DNA of 64,000 nucleotides from Paraburkholderia azotifigens (lineage in GTDB: Bacteria; Pseudomonadota; Gammaproteobacteria; Burkholderiales; Burkholderiaceae), in contig NZ_VOQS01000003.1 in the NCBI RefSeq assembly GCF_007995085.1, positions 2,728,001 to 2,792,000 of the forward strand, read 5' to 3'. A model generated the notes under the pieces. It searched no databases, had not been told where the DNA came from, and worked only from the letters and a program-made list of their open reading frames with translations. The position numbers were made by a program, and so were the translations under genes. Shown one piece after another: positions 34,926 through 45,635 of the stretch; within the stretch, counting starts at the first letter, position 1, and every line of letters starts with the position of its first letter.

Positions 34926-36381
34926 GCGCCGCACACTGCGGACGATCGCACGCACTGCGCGAGCCGCCGTGCTGCTAGCGAGCGTCGCATGTGTCGCCGC
35001 GTGCACGGTCGGTCCGAACTTTTCGCGACCGGCCACGCCGCGCGTCGAACGCTACGACGCATCGGACGCATCGGGCGTCGCCTCTGCGGGGCAGCAGCTA
35101 TTGTCGCCCGCGGTCCCGCTGCGCGACGACTGGTGGACATCGTTCGGCTGCCACGCAATCGATATGGCCGTCGACGAGGCGTTGACGGGCAACGTCACGC
35201 TGGAACATGGGGAGGCGACGCTGAGGCGAAGCGAACATCTGTTGCGCGCCGGTGCAGGTGTCTTTTTTCCTCAAGTCGATGCACAGGGGGATGCTTCCCG
35301 TCAGCGCTTTTTGCCGCTGCGCACGGGCGTCGACGCGCCAGCGTCGATCTTTAATCTGTTCACGTTGTCGGCCACTGTCAGTTACACGCTCGACATCTGG
35401 GGCGGGGAGCGCAGGCAGGTCGAAGCGCTCGCCGCACAAGCGGAAACGCAACGCTATGCGCTCGTTGCTTCTTACCTGACGCTGGCTGCAAACGTCGTCA
35501 ACGCGATGATCGCCCGGGCGGCCTATAGCGACGAAATCGCTGCGACACATGAGATGGTCGACCTCGTGCGCGAACAGGTTCACATTACGGAAGTTCAGGT
35601 CGCGGCGGGCGCGAGTGCGTGGTCCGCCGTGCTGTCGCTGCAGAACGAACTGGCGACGCTCGAGGCGTCGCTGCCCGGGATCGAGCAGAAGCGCATCGAA
35701 ACTGAACATCTGCTTGCGCTGCTCGCGGGGATGTATCCGGAGCAATGGAGCGCGCCTGCCGTGTCGTTGGGCGAGATCGCGTTACCTGGCGTATTGCCGC
35801 AGACGCTGCCGTCTTCGCTGGTTAGGCGGCGCCCCGACATCCTGCAGGCGGAAGCCGCGCTGCATATGGCGAGTGCGGATATCGGGGTGGCCACGGCGGC
35901 ACTGTTCCCGCAGATCACGTTGTCCGCTTCGGGCGGTTTCGAAAGTGCGGTGCTTCATTCGCTCGGAACACCGGCTGGACAGGTCTGGAGCCTCGCGGCA
36001 GGTGTGACGGCGCCCGTGTTTCATGGGGGCGCATTGTGGTTCCAGCGTAAGGCCGCCGTGGAAGCCTATAACGAGTCGAGCGCCGCGTATCGCGAGGTCG
36101 TGCTCGCGGCATTCGCCCAGGTCGCCGACGCGCTGCGGGCACTCGAACACGATGCACAGACGGTCGATGCGCAGACCCGTGCAGTTCAGGCGGCAGCCGA
36201 GGCGCTGCGGCTCATCAAGGAGTCGTATCGTGCGGGGACAGTCGGGTATCTGCAGATACTCGTCGCCGATGGCCAGTATCACCAGGCCCGGATTGCGTGG
36301 CTGCAGGCCATCGCCCAGCGCCTTCAGGATACGGTTGCGCTTTATGCGGCGCTCGGCGGCGGCCTGATTGCCGACTCATGA
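34903..36381 (+). CDS. Outer-membrane efflux lipoprotein (NodT/OprM family)
   Basis: 492 residues. The lipoprotein signal ends LASVACVAAC (lipobox VAAC), then TVGPNFSRPATPR, the classical NodT-family start. Two repeats of the TolC fold follow, with LTLAANVVNAMIARAAYSDE in the first and RRRPDILQAEAALHMASADI (the RRPDI motif) in the second, and a tail IAQRLQDTVALYAALGGG. It forms the outer-membrane duct of the tripartite exporter. Start ATG 34903 overlaps the fusion-protein gene; the ribosome site is weak, suggesting coupling. Confidence 0.92.
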   Translation: MYTLPPVERRTLRTIARTARAAVLLASVACVAACTVGPNFSRPATPRVERYDASDASGVASAGQQLLSPAVPLRDDWWTSFGCHAIDMAVDEALTGNVTLEHGEATLRRSEHLLRAGAGVFFPQVDAQGDASRQRFLPLRTGVDAPASIFNLFTLSATVSYTLDIWGGERRQVEALAAQAETQRYALVASYLTLAANVVNAMIARAAYSDEIAATHEMVDLVREQVHITEVQVAAGASAWSAVLSLQNELATLEASLPGIEQKRIETEHLLALLAGMYPEQWSAPAVSLGEIALPGVLPQTLPSSLVRRRPDILQAEAALHMASADIGVATAALFPQITLSASGGFESAVLHSLGTPAGQVWSLAAGVTAPVFHGGALWFQRKAAVEAYNESSAAYREVVLAAFAQVADALRALEHDAQTVDAQTRAVQAAAEALRLIKESYRAGTVGYLQILVADGQYHQARIAWLQAIAQRLQDTVALYAALGGGLIADS

Positions 36382-36414
36382 TCGCCGTCGGTAATGAAGC
36401 ACATCGTTACAGCA

Positions 36415-36861
36415 CTATCGCGATGCCTGCCCGGAAATGGGCGCGGAGGTTTCGGGCAGTTCGCCCCAACCAATGGGCGCAAAAACGGTGCCGCCCGCCA
36501 GTTCGACCCACTCCGTGAACCTCTGCAGCGTGACGCCTGCCATGATGTGGATCTGCGTCCCGTGAAAATAGCTTTCGGTGCGCAGCCAGGGCGATGCGCC
36601 CACGTTGAGTTCGAGCACACTTAGCGAATGACCGTTGAGGCCGGATTCGGGCGGAAAGAGCGGGCCGTCGAAGGCAACCTTCAGAATCTGATCGGTGCCG
36701 TCACCATAAGGCAGGTGGGCATGAAACTGATACGGCGCCTTGTCCCATCCTTCGCCCCACTGTTCGTCGAGACCGATCCGGGTGAAATACGCCCACGGCC
36801 CGCGTACGAAGCACAGACGATAGACGTTGCCCACACCGTCGAGATCGACCCGCAATGTCAT
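36415..36861 (-). CDS. Hypothetical protein, 148 residues
   Basis: A well-formed gene of unknown family. It is rich in aromatic residues and beta-strand-like segments (VYRLCFVRGPWAYFTRIGLD, APYQFHAHLPYGDGTDQILK) and ends PISGQASR. No signal peptide, membrane helix or cysteine cluster. It has an FNR-type box 94 nt upstream and is divergent from a DUF1488 gene with its own box. Its style (compact, aromatic, 150 residues) is like that of the unknown at 55866, but the sequences are not clearly related. Confidence 0.6.
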   Translation of the reverse strand: MTLRVDLDGVGNVYRLCFVRGPWAYFTRIGLDEQWGEGWDKAPYQFHAHLPYGDGTDQILKVAFDGPLFPPESGLNGHSLSVLELNVGASPWLRTESYFHGTQIHIMAGVTLQRFTEWVELAGGTVFAPIGWGELPETSAPISGQASR

Positions 36862-36948
36862 CTATGCCCCCATCTGCTTACAGAACACGTGTGCCGTCGA
36901 TGCTGCGAAGGCGGCAATCCCATCGTTGCACGCGTCGGATGGACAGCG

Positions 36949-36962
36949 TTGATGCAAGTCAA
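36949..36962. promoter_or_regulatory. FNR-type box for the minus-strand unknown gene
   Basis: TTGAT-GCAA-GTCAA, nine of ten consensus positions. The centre is 94 nt upstream of the start at 36861; a second box lies 45 bp away for the divergent gene. Confidence 0.7.
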
Positions 36963-36993
36963 CGGATGCATGGACGACCTCCGTCCGCCGGCG

Positions 36994-37007
36994 TTGACAT
37001 GCATCAA
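36994..37007. promoter_or_regulatory. FNR-type box for the DUF1488 gene
   Basis: TTGAC-ATGC-ATCAA, nine of ten consensus positions. The centre is 71 nt upstream of the ATG at 37072. Confidence 0.7.
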
Positions 37008-37071
37008 ATCCACCCGCAAGCGCGAGGCTAATCTGGCATTGCACCCTTGCGCCCCACGTGGAGTCGTTGCC

Positions 37072-37347
37072 ATGCAAATATCGTTTCCTTCCTGTCGCCC
37101 GGATTATTGCGCGCGCGACCTGGTGTTGACGTTTCCCGCGCGCGTCGATCACCAGACCGTGCAATGCGCCATTACGGCAGAAGCGCTCGAAGATCATTTC
37201 GACGCGCGGTCGCTGCGAGAAGAAGATCTCATCGACGCATTCACTGCACATCGTCGCGACATCGAGATTGCAGCCCGGCGGATGCTGACCGAGATAGGCG
37301 GGAATCCCATTCTGCTGCATAGCGGCTATTTTCGCTTTTGCACCTGA
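37072..37347 (+). CDS. DUF1488-like protein
   Basis: 91 residues. ATG at 37072 has GGAG 8 nt upstream. The pattern is that of DUF1488: a strand with a phenylalanine (LVLTFPARVDHQTVQCAITA), then EALEDHFDA and a helical end with IEIAARRMLTEIGG. Function unknown. Its last 107 nt overlap, in convergent orientation, the end of the kinase gene at 37241, so at least one of the two 3' ends may be extended. The FNR-type box makes a real gene likely. Confidence 0.7.
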   Translation: MQISFPSCRPDYCARDLVLTFPARVDHQTVQCAITAEALEDHFDARSLREEDLIDAFTAHRRDIEIAARRMLTEIGGNPILLHSGYFRFCT

Positions 37348-39025
37348 TGCGCCCGTCGGCGGTCGCAGGTTCGGCGGCAGGCGAAGCTATCAGTTCGAGC
37401 ACCCGTTTCCAGAAGGCAGGTTCGTTGAAGGCTTCGACGGGAACGACGGTCTCGAAGGCGAAGGTCTGCGCCGTTTCGACGGCCGTCAGAGGCTCTGCGG
37501 TGGCCAGTTGCAGGGACAGCGTGGATGTATCGGCGTCGGAGGCGTCGCGCTGGTTGCGCCGACGTGTGCCGATGCGTTCTGCCAGAACGTCTGGAGCGGC
37601 GCGAAAGTCCAGTATGCGCACACCTACGCCGAGGCGCTCTCCCAGCGCGAAAAAAGCGCTGCGATGGCGATGTTCGAGGAACGTCGCGTCGACGATCACA
37701 CTGTAGCCAGCCTGTAGAACACAGGTTGCGAGGCCAAGCAGATGGTCATAGACGGCGTGCCGCGCCTCGGCCGTGTAGTGCGTCGCGTCCAGACGGGCAT
37801 CTGCCGCAGCCATGGATTCCATACGCTTGCGTTCGACATCGCTCGATAGCCACACTGCGCCGCTCAACCCGGCCAGCGCGCGGCTGGCGACCGATTTGCC
37901 GGAACCCGAAAAACCGTGACACAGCAGCATGACGGGCGGCGGCGTTTGTGTCTCGGCTGCGGCAATCTCGATGTAGCGTGCGGCGTCGCGTGCCGCTGCG
38001 GCGGCCTTCGAAGACGAGCCGCTCTTGCTGCGCAAATGTGCCACGAGCACTCGAACCAGCGCACGATAGACGACATAGAGCGGCATCAGTTCGAGTGCCG
38101 CGTAGTCGCCCGATGCTTCCAGCCAGGCGTTCAACAGCCGGTTCGACAGACGCGTGCCTGCCCGCGCCCGAAGATCCATGACAAGGAAGGCGATGTCGTT
38201 GGCGATATCGATCCAGCGCAGTGCATCGTCAAAGTCGATGCAGTCGAACATCGATACCTCGCCGCGCCAGCGCATCACGTTGTCGAGGTGCAGATCGCCA
38301 TGACAGGCGCGCACGAAACCGTTGGCACGGCGCCCGTCGATTGCGGCTGAGCGCTGCGCAAGTTGTTGTCCGCACCAGGCAGCGATTTCGGGCAGACGCG
38401 CTTCGACGCAGCCAGCCTGAAGCGCCACATTGACGGCTTCGATCTGCGCCTTGAGCAGTGCGGCGCTGCCGTACCGTGCGAGCGGCGCATTTCGCGGCGC
38501 ACGCCGATGCCAGGCAGCAAGTCGACGGGCCGCGCCATCGACATCGTGCAGCGACAGTGCCCCGCTTCGGGCGAGACTGGAAAAGAGCACGGCTTCGTCG
38601 AATCGGCGCATCTTGACGGCGTGTTCGACTGCACGGCCTCTCGATCCGAATGTGACCGTACGCCCACGACGCATGATCGGGAGCACGCCAAGGTAAAGGT
38701 CCCGCGCAAGCGGTCTGTTCAGCTGCAACTGGGCTTCGCAGCAACGTTGCCGCGTCTCTGGCGCCGTGAAATCCGCGAATCCCGGCGCAACGGGCTTGAT
38801 GATCTTGTAAGCGAAGCGGCCCGCGAGGTACACGATCGAGATATGGGTCTCTATTCTGACGATCCTGCCAGCCGGATGACGATACGTGGATGCTCGCTGC
38901 ATGGCTTGTTCGATTCCGCGCACCTGGCGTTGCGCAGCCCGCACGCGGTTCGCGCCATGCAGCGTGTTCGAATCCGCCCGCCTGGCGCGCCGTTTCGTCG
39001 GCCTGCGTCTGAAGGGTTGGATCAC
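37241..39025 (-). CDS. Aminoglycoside-phosphotransferase-like and P-loop kinase fusion protein
   Basis: 594 residues. The first half resembles APH-type kinases: RIETHISIVYLAGRFAYKII, then HGDLHLDN (242-249), the catalytic-loop motif, and MFDCIDFDDALRWIDIANDI. The second half is a zeta-toxin/polynucleotide-kinase-like P-loop domain with GFSGSGKS (371-378) and VIVDATFLEHRHRSAFFALG. Such two-domain proteins are common in proteobacteria but uncharacterised. GTG at 39025 has AGGAGG 6 nt upstream and shares bases with the phaZ stop (GTGA). The last 36 codons are antisense to the DUF1488 gene. Confidence 0.85.
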   Translation of the reverse strand: MIQPFRRRPTKRRARRADSNTLHGANRVRAAQRQVRGIEQAMQRASTYRHPAGRIVRIETHISIVYLAGRFAYKIIKPVAPGFADFTAPETRQRCCEAQLQLNRPLARDLYLGVLPIMRRGRTVTFGSRGRAVEHAVKMRRFDEAVLFSSLARSGALSLHDVDGAARRLAAWHRRAPRNAPLARYGSAALLKAQIEAVNVALQAGCVEARLPEIAAWCGQQLAQRSAAIDGRRANGFVRACHGDLHLDNVMRWRGEVSMFDCIDFDDALRWIDIANDIAFLVMDLRARAGTRLSNRLLNAWLEASGDYAALELMPLYVVYRALVRVLVAHLRSKSGSSSKAAAAARDAARYIEIAAAETQTPPPVMLLCHGFSGSGKSVASRALAGLSGAVWLSSDVERKRMESMAAADARLDATHYTAEARHAVYDHLLGLATCVLQAGYSVIVDATFLEHRHRSAFFALGERLGVGVRILDFRAAPDVLAERIGTRRRNQRDASDADTSTLSLQLATAEPLTAVETAQTFAFETVVPVEAFNEPAFWKRVLELIASPAAEPATADGRIRCKSENSRYAAEWDSRLSRSASAGLQSRCRDDVQ

Positions 39026-40319
39026 GCGTGCCTCCTGCTACGGGTTGGCCTGTCTGTGTGTTGCCTGACGGGCATGCTCGACGCCGCGTCCTCGACCTCG
39101 CGCCAGAATCGGCACAGTGCCGGATGAACGGCTTCGCGCCAGCGCGAGCCGGTGAAAAGGTCATAGTGATTACACGTCGGAACCGTCATCTGGCGGTCGC
39201 GCGGTGGCGACGAAGCGCCGCACAAGGTGTGCGCACAGTGCGTCTGGCCGGCACCCGTGATGTCGTCGAGTTCGCCTTCCACGGTGCACAACGGCGTGCG
39301 GGAGAGCGCATTCAGTTCGACATGCCGGCCCTGAACCGACCACGCATTGCGCGGCAACCGATGCTCCTGGAAAACGACGCGAAGGATATCGAGGAAGTAG
39401 CTTTCCGCCATGTCGAGTACGGCCGCGTACTCGTTCAATGATCGCAGCGCCTCGGCGGCCGCGCGCATGTCGCCTGCCAGCCAGTTCGACCAGTAAGCCG
39501 CTTCAAGCCGGACGTGCCGTTCCGGGTGCGCCGCGAGCATGGCGCTCTGCTGGATGAACCCGGGATAGACGCGCCTTCCTGCGCCGCGATACGGCGGGGG
39601 ACCACATCGATCACCTGATCGCGAAACCATTCCAGGGTGTGTGATGTGGCGAACCGGTCGATGCGGGTCGGATTGATCCGGGAATCGATGGGCCCTCCGA
39701 GCAGCGAAATGCTGGCCAAAGGGACGGCGAGCACGCTCGTGAGCAATGCCGCCGCGGCCAGCGCCGGTACGGTCGCCTGACAAACCGCGACGACGTGCAC
39801 TGGCGGCCCGTGTGCACGGGCCGTGCTTATGAAGCGTTCGAGTGCAAGCACGTAGTCGTCGAGCGACAGAGGTCCGGCATCGGGCGGCACGTCTCGGGCG
39901 TCGGCCCAGTCCGAAACGAATACGTCGCGCTCCTCGAGCAGTGTTTCGACGGTCTCGCGCAACATGACGGCGTGATGGCCTGCGAGCGGTGCGCAAAGCA
40001 TGATGGGCCATTTGACGCCTGTTTTCGCCGCCATGCGTTTCCGTGTGAATTTGCGCAACGCGCCAACCGGCAGCGAATCGACAACACTCTCTTCGATTTC
40101 GATCCGGCTGCCGCCGCTGGTTACCGAACGGATTCCAAAGGGCGGCGGTTCGCCATAGGCACACGCCGATCTGAGCAGCCAGTGGCTAAATGCCTTTGCC
40201 ACGTCTCCGAGATTTGTCCCGGGGATTTGCATCGGGACAGCTTCGATGTCATTGCCGGGCCTTTCCCCGGCAATCGTTCGAGCGAGGCGCCGCTGTGCAT
40301 CGATGAACCCATACCACAT
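39022..40319 (-). pseudogene. phaZ: Intracellular PHB depolymerase, interrupted by a one-base frameshift
   Basis: Both halves are clear. N-terminal frame: start MWYGFIDAQRRLARTIAGE and VHVVAVCQATVPALAAAALL with the catalytic Cys180 of intracellular depolymerases. C-terminal frame: VYPGFIQQSAMLAAHPERHV, LCTVEGELDDITGAGQT and CNHYDLFTGSRWRE. The break is at the run of five G (39596-39600, five C in the gene). A sixth would give a continuous protein of about 431 residues, the normal length. ATG at 40319 has GAGGAG upstream. It would mobilise stored PHB. It lies between groEL and the kinase fusion and is coupled to the latter. Confidence 0.82.
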
Positions 40320-40331
40320 CGTCTACGCTCC

Positions 40332-42017
<1,686 letters not shown>

Positions 42018-42047
42018 CTATTTAAGTCGCCGCGTACGGGAAACCGA

Positions 42048-42061
42048 TTGATCTGCGTCAA
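42048..42061. promoter_or_regulatory. FNR-type box between groEL and ftsH
   Basis: TTGAT-CTGC-GTCAA, nine of ten consensus positions. It lies 100 nt from the groEL start (41954) and 76 nt from the ftsH start (42131), so it could serve both. Confidence 0.7.
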
Positions 42062-42130
42062 CGGGGCAGGGGCGATGCCGGCAGAACATCGTGAAACCGG
42101 ACACGCCGCTTCCCATCGTCCCGAGAGACC

Positions 42131-44116
42131 ATGATGCCCACACAGCGTCCTTCGCGCGATGCGCGCAAATCGCCCCGATGGTTCGACCTGTTGAGTATCG
42201 CGCTCACGGTGTTCTTCGTGATGGTCGTCGTGTTGCAGTTCCTGACGGCGCAAGGCATGACGACGGAAATTGCGTATAGCGACTTCCAGCGACTCGTTGC
42301 CGCAGGGCAAGTCGCCGACCTGGAAGTGACGCCTACGCGCATCACGGGAACGCTCAAGATGCCGGGTGCCGCTTCACTGCTGCCTGCCTCCGACGCAACA
42401 GCCGCCAACAGGAACGGCGAGCCGTCGCGCTTCACGACGATGCGCGTCGCCGATGAGCGTCTGGCTGACTCGCTCACGGCAGCGGGCATCCGCTATTCGG
42501 GTGCTGTCGACAGTGCGTGGCCCGGCATGCTTTTGTCCTGGGCCGTTCCCCTGCTGGCGATGTTCTTCGTGTGGAATCTGTTATGGCGGCGCACGGGCGG
42601 CTTGCAGCAGTACACGAAGATGGGCCGCGGCAATGCGCATATTCTCGTGCAAAACGAAACAGGGATTACCTTCGACGACATCGCGGGTATCGATGAAGCC
42701 AAAGCCGAGCTTCGCCAGATCGTCGCGTTTTTGCGCGACGCCGAACGCTATCGCCGTCTTGGGGGCAAGATCCCGAAGGGTGTGCTGATCGTCGGCGCAC
42801 CGGGCACGGGTAAGACGTTGCTCGCCAAGGCCGTGGCGGGTGAAGCGGGCGTGCCGTTCTATTCGGTGAGCGGCGCGGGCTTTGTCGAAATGTTCGTCGG
42901 CGTGGGCGCGGCCCGCGTCCGGGATCTTTTCGAGCAGGCGCAGGCCGAGGCGCCATGCATCATTTTTATCGACGAACTGGACGCGCTCGGCAAAGTGCGC
43001 GGAGCGGGCCTGACTTCCGGCAATGACGAACGCGAGCAGACGCTCAACCAGTTGCTCATCGAGATGGACGGTTTCAAATCGAATTCGGGCGTCATCATCA
43101 TGGCGGCGACGAACCGGCCCGAGACGCTCGACCCCGCGTTGCTGCGGCCCGGCCGCTTCGACAGGCATATCGCCATCGACAGGCCCGACCTCAACGGCCG
43201 CCGTCAGATTCTCGCGGTGCATACGCGCCACGTGAAACTGGCGAACGACGTCGATCTGAACGAACTGGCGTCGCGCACGCCGGGTTTCGTCGGCGCCGAC
43301 CTCGCGAATGTCGTCAACGAAGCCGCGCTGCATGCCGCCGAAGCCGACAAGCAGGCGGTCGATATGGCCGACTTCGACGAAGCGATCGATCGCGCGATGA
43401 CGGGCATGGAACGCAAGAGCCGCGTGATGAACGCGCAGGAAAAGATCACCATCGCGTATCACGAGGCCGGTCATGCGCTCGTCGCCCATAGCCGCAAGCA
43501 TTGCGACCCTGTCAAGAAAGTGTCGATCATTCCGCGCGGCGTAGCGGCGCTGGGTTATACGCAGCAGGTGCCGACGGAAGACCGCTATGTGCTGCGCGAA
43601 AGCGAACTGCTCGACCGGCTCGATGCGCTGCTTGGCGGCCGCGTCGCGGAGGAACTGGTCTTCGGCGATGTGTCGACCGGCGCGGAGAACGATCTCGATC
43701 GCGCGACGGCAATGGCCCGGCACATGGTAAGCCGTTACGGGATGAGCGAGCGCATCGGGCTGGCAACGATGAGCGAATCGCCGGGTCCTCTGGACCTGCC
43801 GGGACTCGGTGGCTGGCGCGGGACGTCTTGCAGCGACGACACGGCGCGTCTTGTCGACGAGGAAATCCGACGGATGCTCGACGATGCGCATGCACGTGTC
43901 AAAGCCACGCTCTCCACCCAGCGCGCGACGCTCGAACGTATCGCCCGGTTGCTGCTCGAGCGCGAAGTGCTCGATCACGAGATGCTGCAACGCGCGATCG
44001 ACGGTACGTCGAAGGCGGTACAGCAGGATGCACTTGCACCCACGGGCGCACCCACCGGCGCACCCACGGGCGCAAATATCGAAGCCGGAGAAGACGAGGA
44101 ATCGTGCTCGGGATGA
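42131..44116 (+). CDS. ftsH: FtsH-type membrane AAA protease, second copy
   Basis: 661 residues. Two membrane helices ([17 protein letters not shown] and [19 protein letters not shown]) flank a periplasmic part. The AAA domain has Walker A GAPGTGKT (222-229), Walker [12 protein letters not shown] and second region of homology [11 protein letters not shown]. Zinc-protease motif HEAGH at 444-448. The C-terminus carries a threefold PTGA repeat ([17 protein letters not shown]) not seen in housekeeping FtsH. It degrades misfolded or regulatory membrane and soluble proteins. Two adjacent ATGs (42131, 42134) are possible starts. It shares the FNR box with divergent groEL. Confidence 0.94.
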   Translation: MMPTQRPSRDARKSPRWFDLLSIALTVFFVMVVVLQFLTAQGMTTEIAYSDFQRLVAAGQVADLEVTPTRITGTLKMPGAASLLPASDATAANRNGEPSRFTTMRVADERLADSLTAAGIRYSGAVDSAWPGMLLSWAVPLLAMFFVWNLLWRRTGGLQQYTKMGRGNAHILVQNETGITFDDIAGIDEAKAELRQIVAFLRDAERYRRLGGKIPKGVLIVGAPGTGKTLLAKAVAGEAGVPFYSVSGAGFVEMFVGVGAARVRDLFEQAQAEAPCIIFIDELDALGKVRGAGLTSGNDEREQTLNQLLIEMDGFKSNSGVIIMAATNRPETLDPALLRPGRFDRHIAIDRPDLNGRRQILAVHTRHVKLANDVDLNELASRTPGFVGADLANVVNEAALHAAEADKQAVDMADFDEAIDRAMTGMERKSRVMNAQEKITIAYHEAGHALVAHSRKHCDPVKKVSIIPRGVAALGYTQQVPTEDRYVLRESELLDRLDALLGGRVAEELVFGDVSTGAENDLDRATAMARHMVSRYGMSERIGLATMSESPGPLDLPGLGGWRGTSCSDDTARLVDEEIRRMLDDAHARVKATLSTQRATLERIARLLLEREVLDHEMLQRAIDGTSKAVQQDALAPTGAPTGAPTGANIEAGEDEESCSG

Positions 44117-44160
44117 AAGCCGCACCGCTCGAGCCGTCAACGTGCCCGACACGAGCGCGA

Positions 44161-44174
44161 TTGACATGAATCAA
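44161..44174. promoter_or_regulatory. FNR-type box upstream of hsp20
   Basis: TTGAC-ATGA-ATCAA, nine of ten consensus positions. The centre is 159 nt upstream of the ATG at 44327, the longest spacing among the single-target boxes here. Confidence 0.65.
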
Positions 44175-44326
44175 CGGCTCGGAATCCGGTACGGATACGC
44201 TGAAAGCGTGATTTCGTACGGAATCGCGTTGCTGGGGCTACGGTGCCGCAGTCGCGCAGTGAGCCGGCTTTTGCGGTCGGACAATCGGGGCCATGTCCTG
44301 GCCTGCTTATCTGGAGGAGAAGTGCA

Positions 44327-44764
44327 ATGAGCAATCTGACGCGTTTTGACCCGTTCTCGCTGGACCCGGTCGTTTCGGATCTGTTTCAGGGTTTCTTCCG
44401 GCCCATGCGGTCGATGGCGACGCCTCAGGACGCCGAGCTTGCGTCGATGAAGATCGACGTGACGGAAAACGATAGCGCTTATACGGTGAAGGCGGAGCTT
44501 CCGGGCCTCGACAAGAAGGATATCGACGTGCAAATCGACGGGCGCATCGTGTCGATCAACGCCAAGGTCGAGCGTAACAAGGAAGAAAAGGAAGGTGAAC
44601 GCGTGATCCGCCGCGAGCGGTATTCCGGCGCGTTCAGCCGCTCGTTTTCGCTTGCCGGCGAAGTGGACGACGCGAAAGCAACCGCCGAGTACAAGGACGG
44701 TGTGCTGTCGTTGAGTCTGCCGAAAAAGGCGCCGACCGACCAGAAGCGTCTGACGATCGGCTAA
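44327..44764 (+). CDS. Small heat-shock protein, Hsp20/alpha-crystallin family
   Basis: 145 residues. The N-terminus MSNLTRFDPFSLDPVVSDLF is typical of the bacterial class A Hsp20. An alpha-crystallin domain (about 45-135) follows, with YTVKAELPGLDKKDIDVQID and ending GVLSLSLPKKAPTDQ, which carries the conserved GVLxLxLPK. It holds unfolded proteins without ATP. ATG at 44327 has GGAGGAG upstream. Followed by two terminator hairpins. Confidence 0.94.
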   Translation: MSNLTRFDPFSLDPVVSDLFQGFFRPMRSMATPQDAELASMKIDVTENDSAYTVKAELPGLDKKDIDVQIDGRIVSINAKVERNKEEKEGERVIRRERYSGAFSRSFSLAGEVDDAKATAEYKDGVLSLSLPKKAPTDQKRLTIG

Positions 44765-44774
44765 TGCGTGCACG

Positions 44775-44803
44775 GCGCGCCTTGTTTTTCATGGCGCGCT
44801 TTT
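44775..44803 (+). terminator. Terminator after hsp20, first hairpin
   Basis: GCGCGCC (44775-44781) pairs with GGCGCGC (44793-44799) across an 11-nt loop, followed by TTTT. It begins 11 nt after the stop codon. Confidence 0.75.
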
Positions 44804-44844
44804 CGACAGGTTTTCAAGCCGCCAGCAAAATGAAGGCGGACGCG

Positions 44845-44877
44845 AAACGGGCCTGATTTTCAGGCCCGTTTCCTTTT
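44845..44877 (+). terminator. Terminator after hsp20, second and stronger hairpin
   Basis: AAACGGGCCTGA (44845-44856) and TCAGGCCCGTTT (44860-44871) form a perfect 12-bp stem with a 3-nt loop, followed by CCTTTT. Suitable for either strand. Confidence 0.88.
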
Positions 44878-44901
44878 CCTTGTTGACTTTTCCTTGTTGA
44901 C
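44874..44901. repeat. 14-bp tandem duplication
   Basis: TTTTCCTTGTTGAC occurs twice head to tail (44874-44887 and 44888-44901), starting in the T-rich tail of the hsp20 terminator. It looks like a replication-slippage duplication. Confidence 0.85.
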
Positions 44902-44966
44902 GCAATGTGCTGATTCAGCAGGCGCGCACGCGCATCGTTCTGCCTGTCCGGTGAAAGCAGATGAGA

Positions 44967-45635
44967 TCAGTCTGCAAGAGAAGTCAGCGTCGTGCCCGGC
45001 GCGCCGATCGTCTGAGCAAGAATGGGGAGCTCGTCCTCATTCAGTTTCAGCGCGTCGCTCAGCAGACGGTGATTGATCCAGCCGCGCACGACGCAGCCCA
45101 GGCCTTCGGAGGCGCAGTACAGCGACACGTTCTGCGCCATGGCGCCTGTCGCGACAGCGGAAAAGATATCGCGCTGCTGTGGCGGCATGCCGAGCAGGCG
45201 CGACATGTTGACCACGTAGACCAGGTCCAGCGGCGCAGCGCCGACGAAGTCCTGGTAACCGGTCAGGTTGCGCGCATCGCTTGCATGTTTCAGGACGAGC
45301 CGGTGCGCGGGCGCATCGTACCGGTAGACACCGTTCGGCATCACGGCGTAGAGGTCGACTTCATTGAATGCGTTCGCCGATGGCGCGGTGCGCCCGCCTG
45401 TACGCGGCCGGTTGATGCCATCGGCGGCCCACAGCAGCGCGCCGAGCGTGGCGGATGGAAGCGGCGCATCGGAGAATTCGCGCGTGCTGGCGCGTAGCGC
45501 GAGGGCCTTCATCAGCGGCGCGCCCGAGGACATGTCGGGTTGCGGCAATTCGATAATGGCCGGGGTATCGCCCCGGGCGCGAGCCGGCGCACGACCGTGA
45601 GCGGGTTCGTACGTCAGCAGTTGCATGTCGGTCAT
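44967..45635 (-). CDS. SagB-type nitroreductase-fold oxidoreductase
   Basis: 222 residues, one FMN nitroreductase fold. Landmarks are LRASTREFSDAPLPSATLGA (the RxSxRxF start), LLWAADGINRPRTGGRTAPS (the SagB/ThcOx pattern), GAMAQNVSLYCASEGLGCVV, and a C-terminal TIGAPGT segment. It probably reduces quinones or nitro compounds, or has lost that role; there is no bacteriocin cluster nearby, so the SagB name reflects fold only. ATG at 45635 has AAGGAG upstream. An FNR-type box lies 93 nt upstream. Confidence 0.85.
   Translation of the reverse strand: MTDMQLLTYEPAHGRAPARARGDTPAIIELPQPDMSSGAPLMKALALRASTREFSDAPLPSATLGALLWAADGINRPRTGGRTAPSANAFNEVDLYAVMPNGVYRYDAPAHRLVLKHASDARNLTGYQDFVGAAPLDLVYVVNMSRLLGMPPQQRDIFSAVATGAMAQNVSLYCASEGLGCVVRGWINHRLLSDALKLNEDELPILAQTIGAPGTTLTSLAD

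Noticed and set aside
42581..44167. 528-codon frame antisense to ftsH
   Set aside because: Shadow of a well-recognised gene; no ribosome site or domain.
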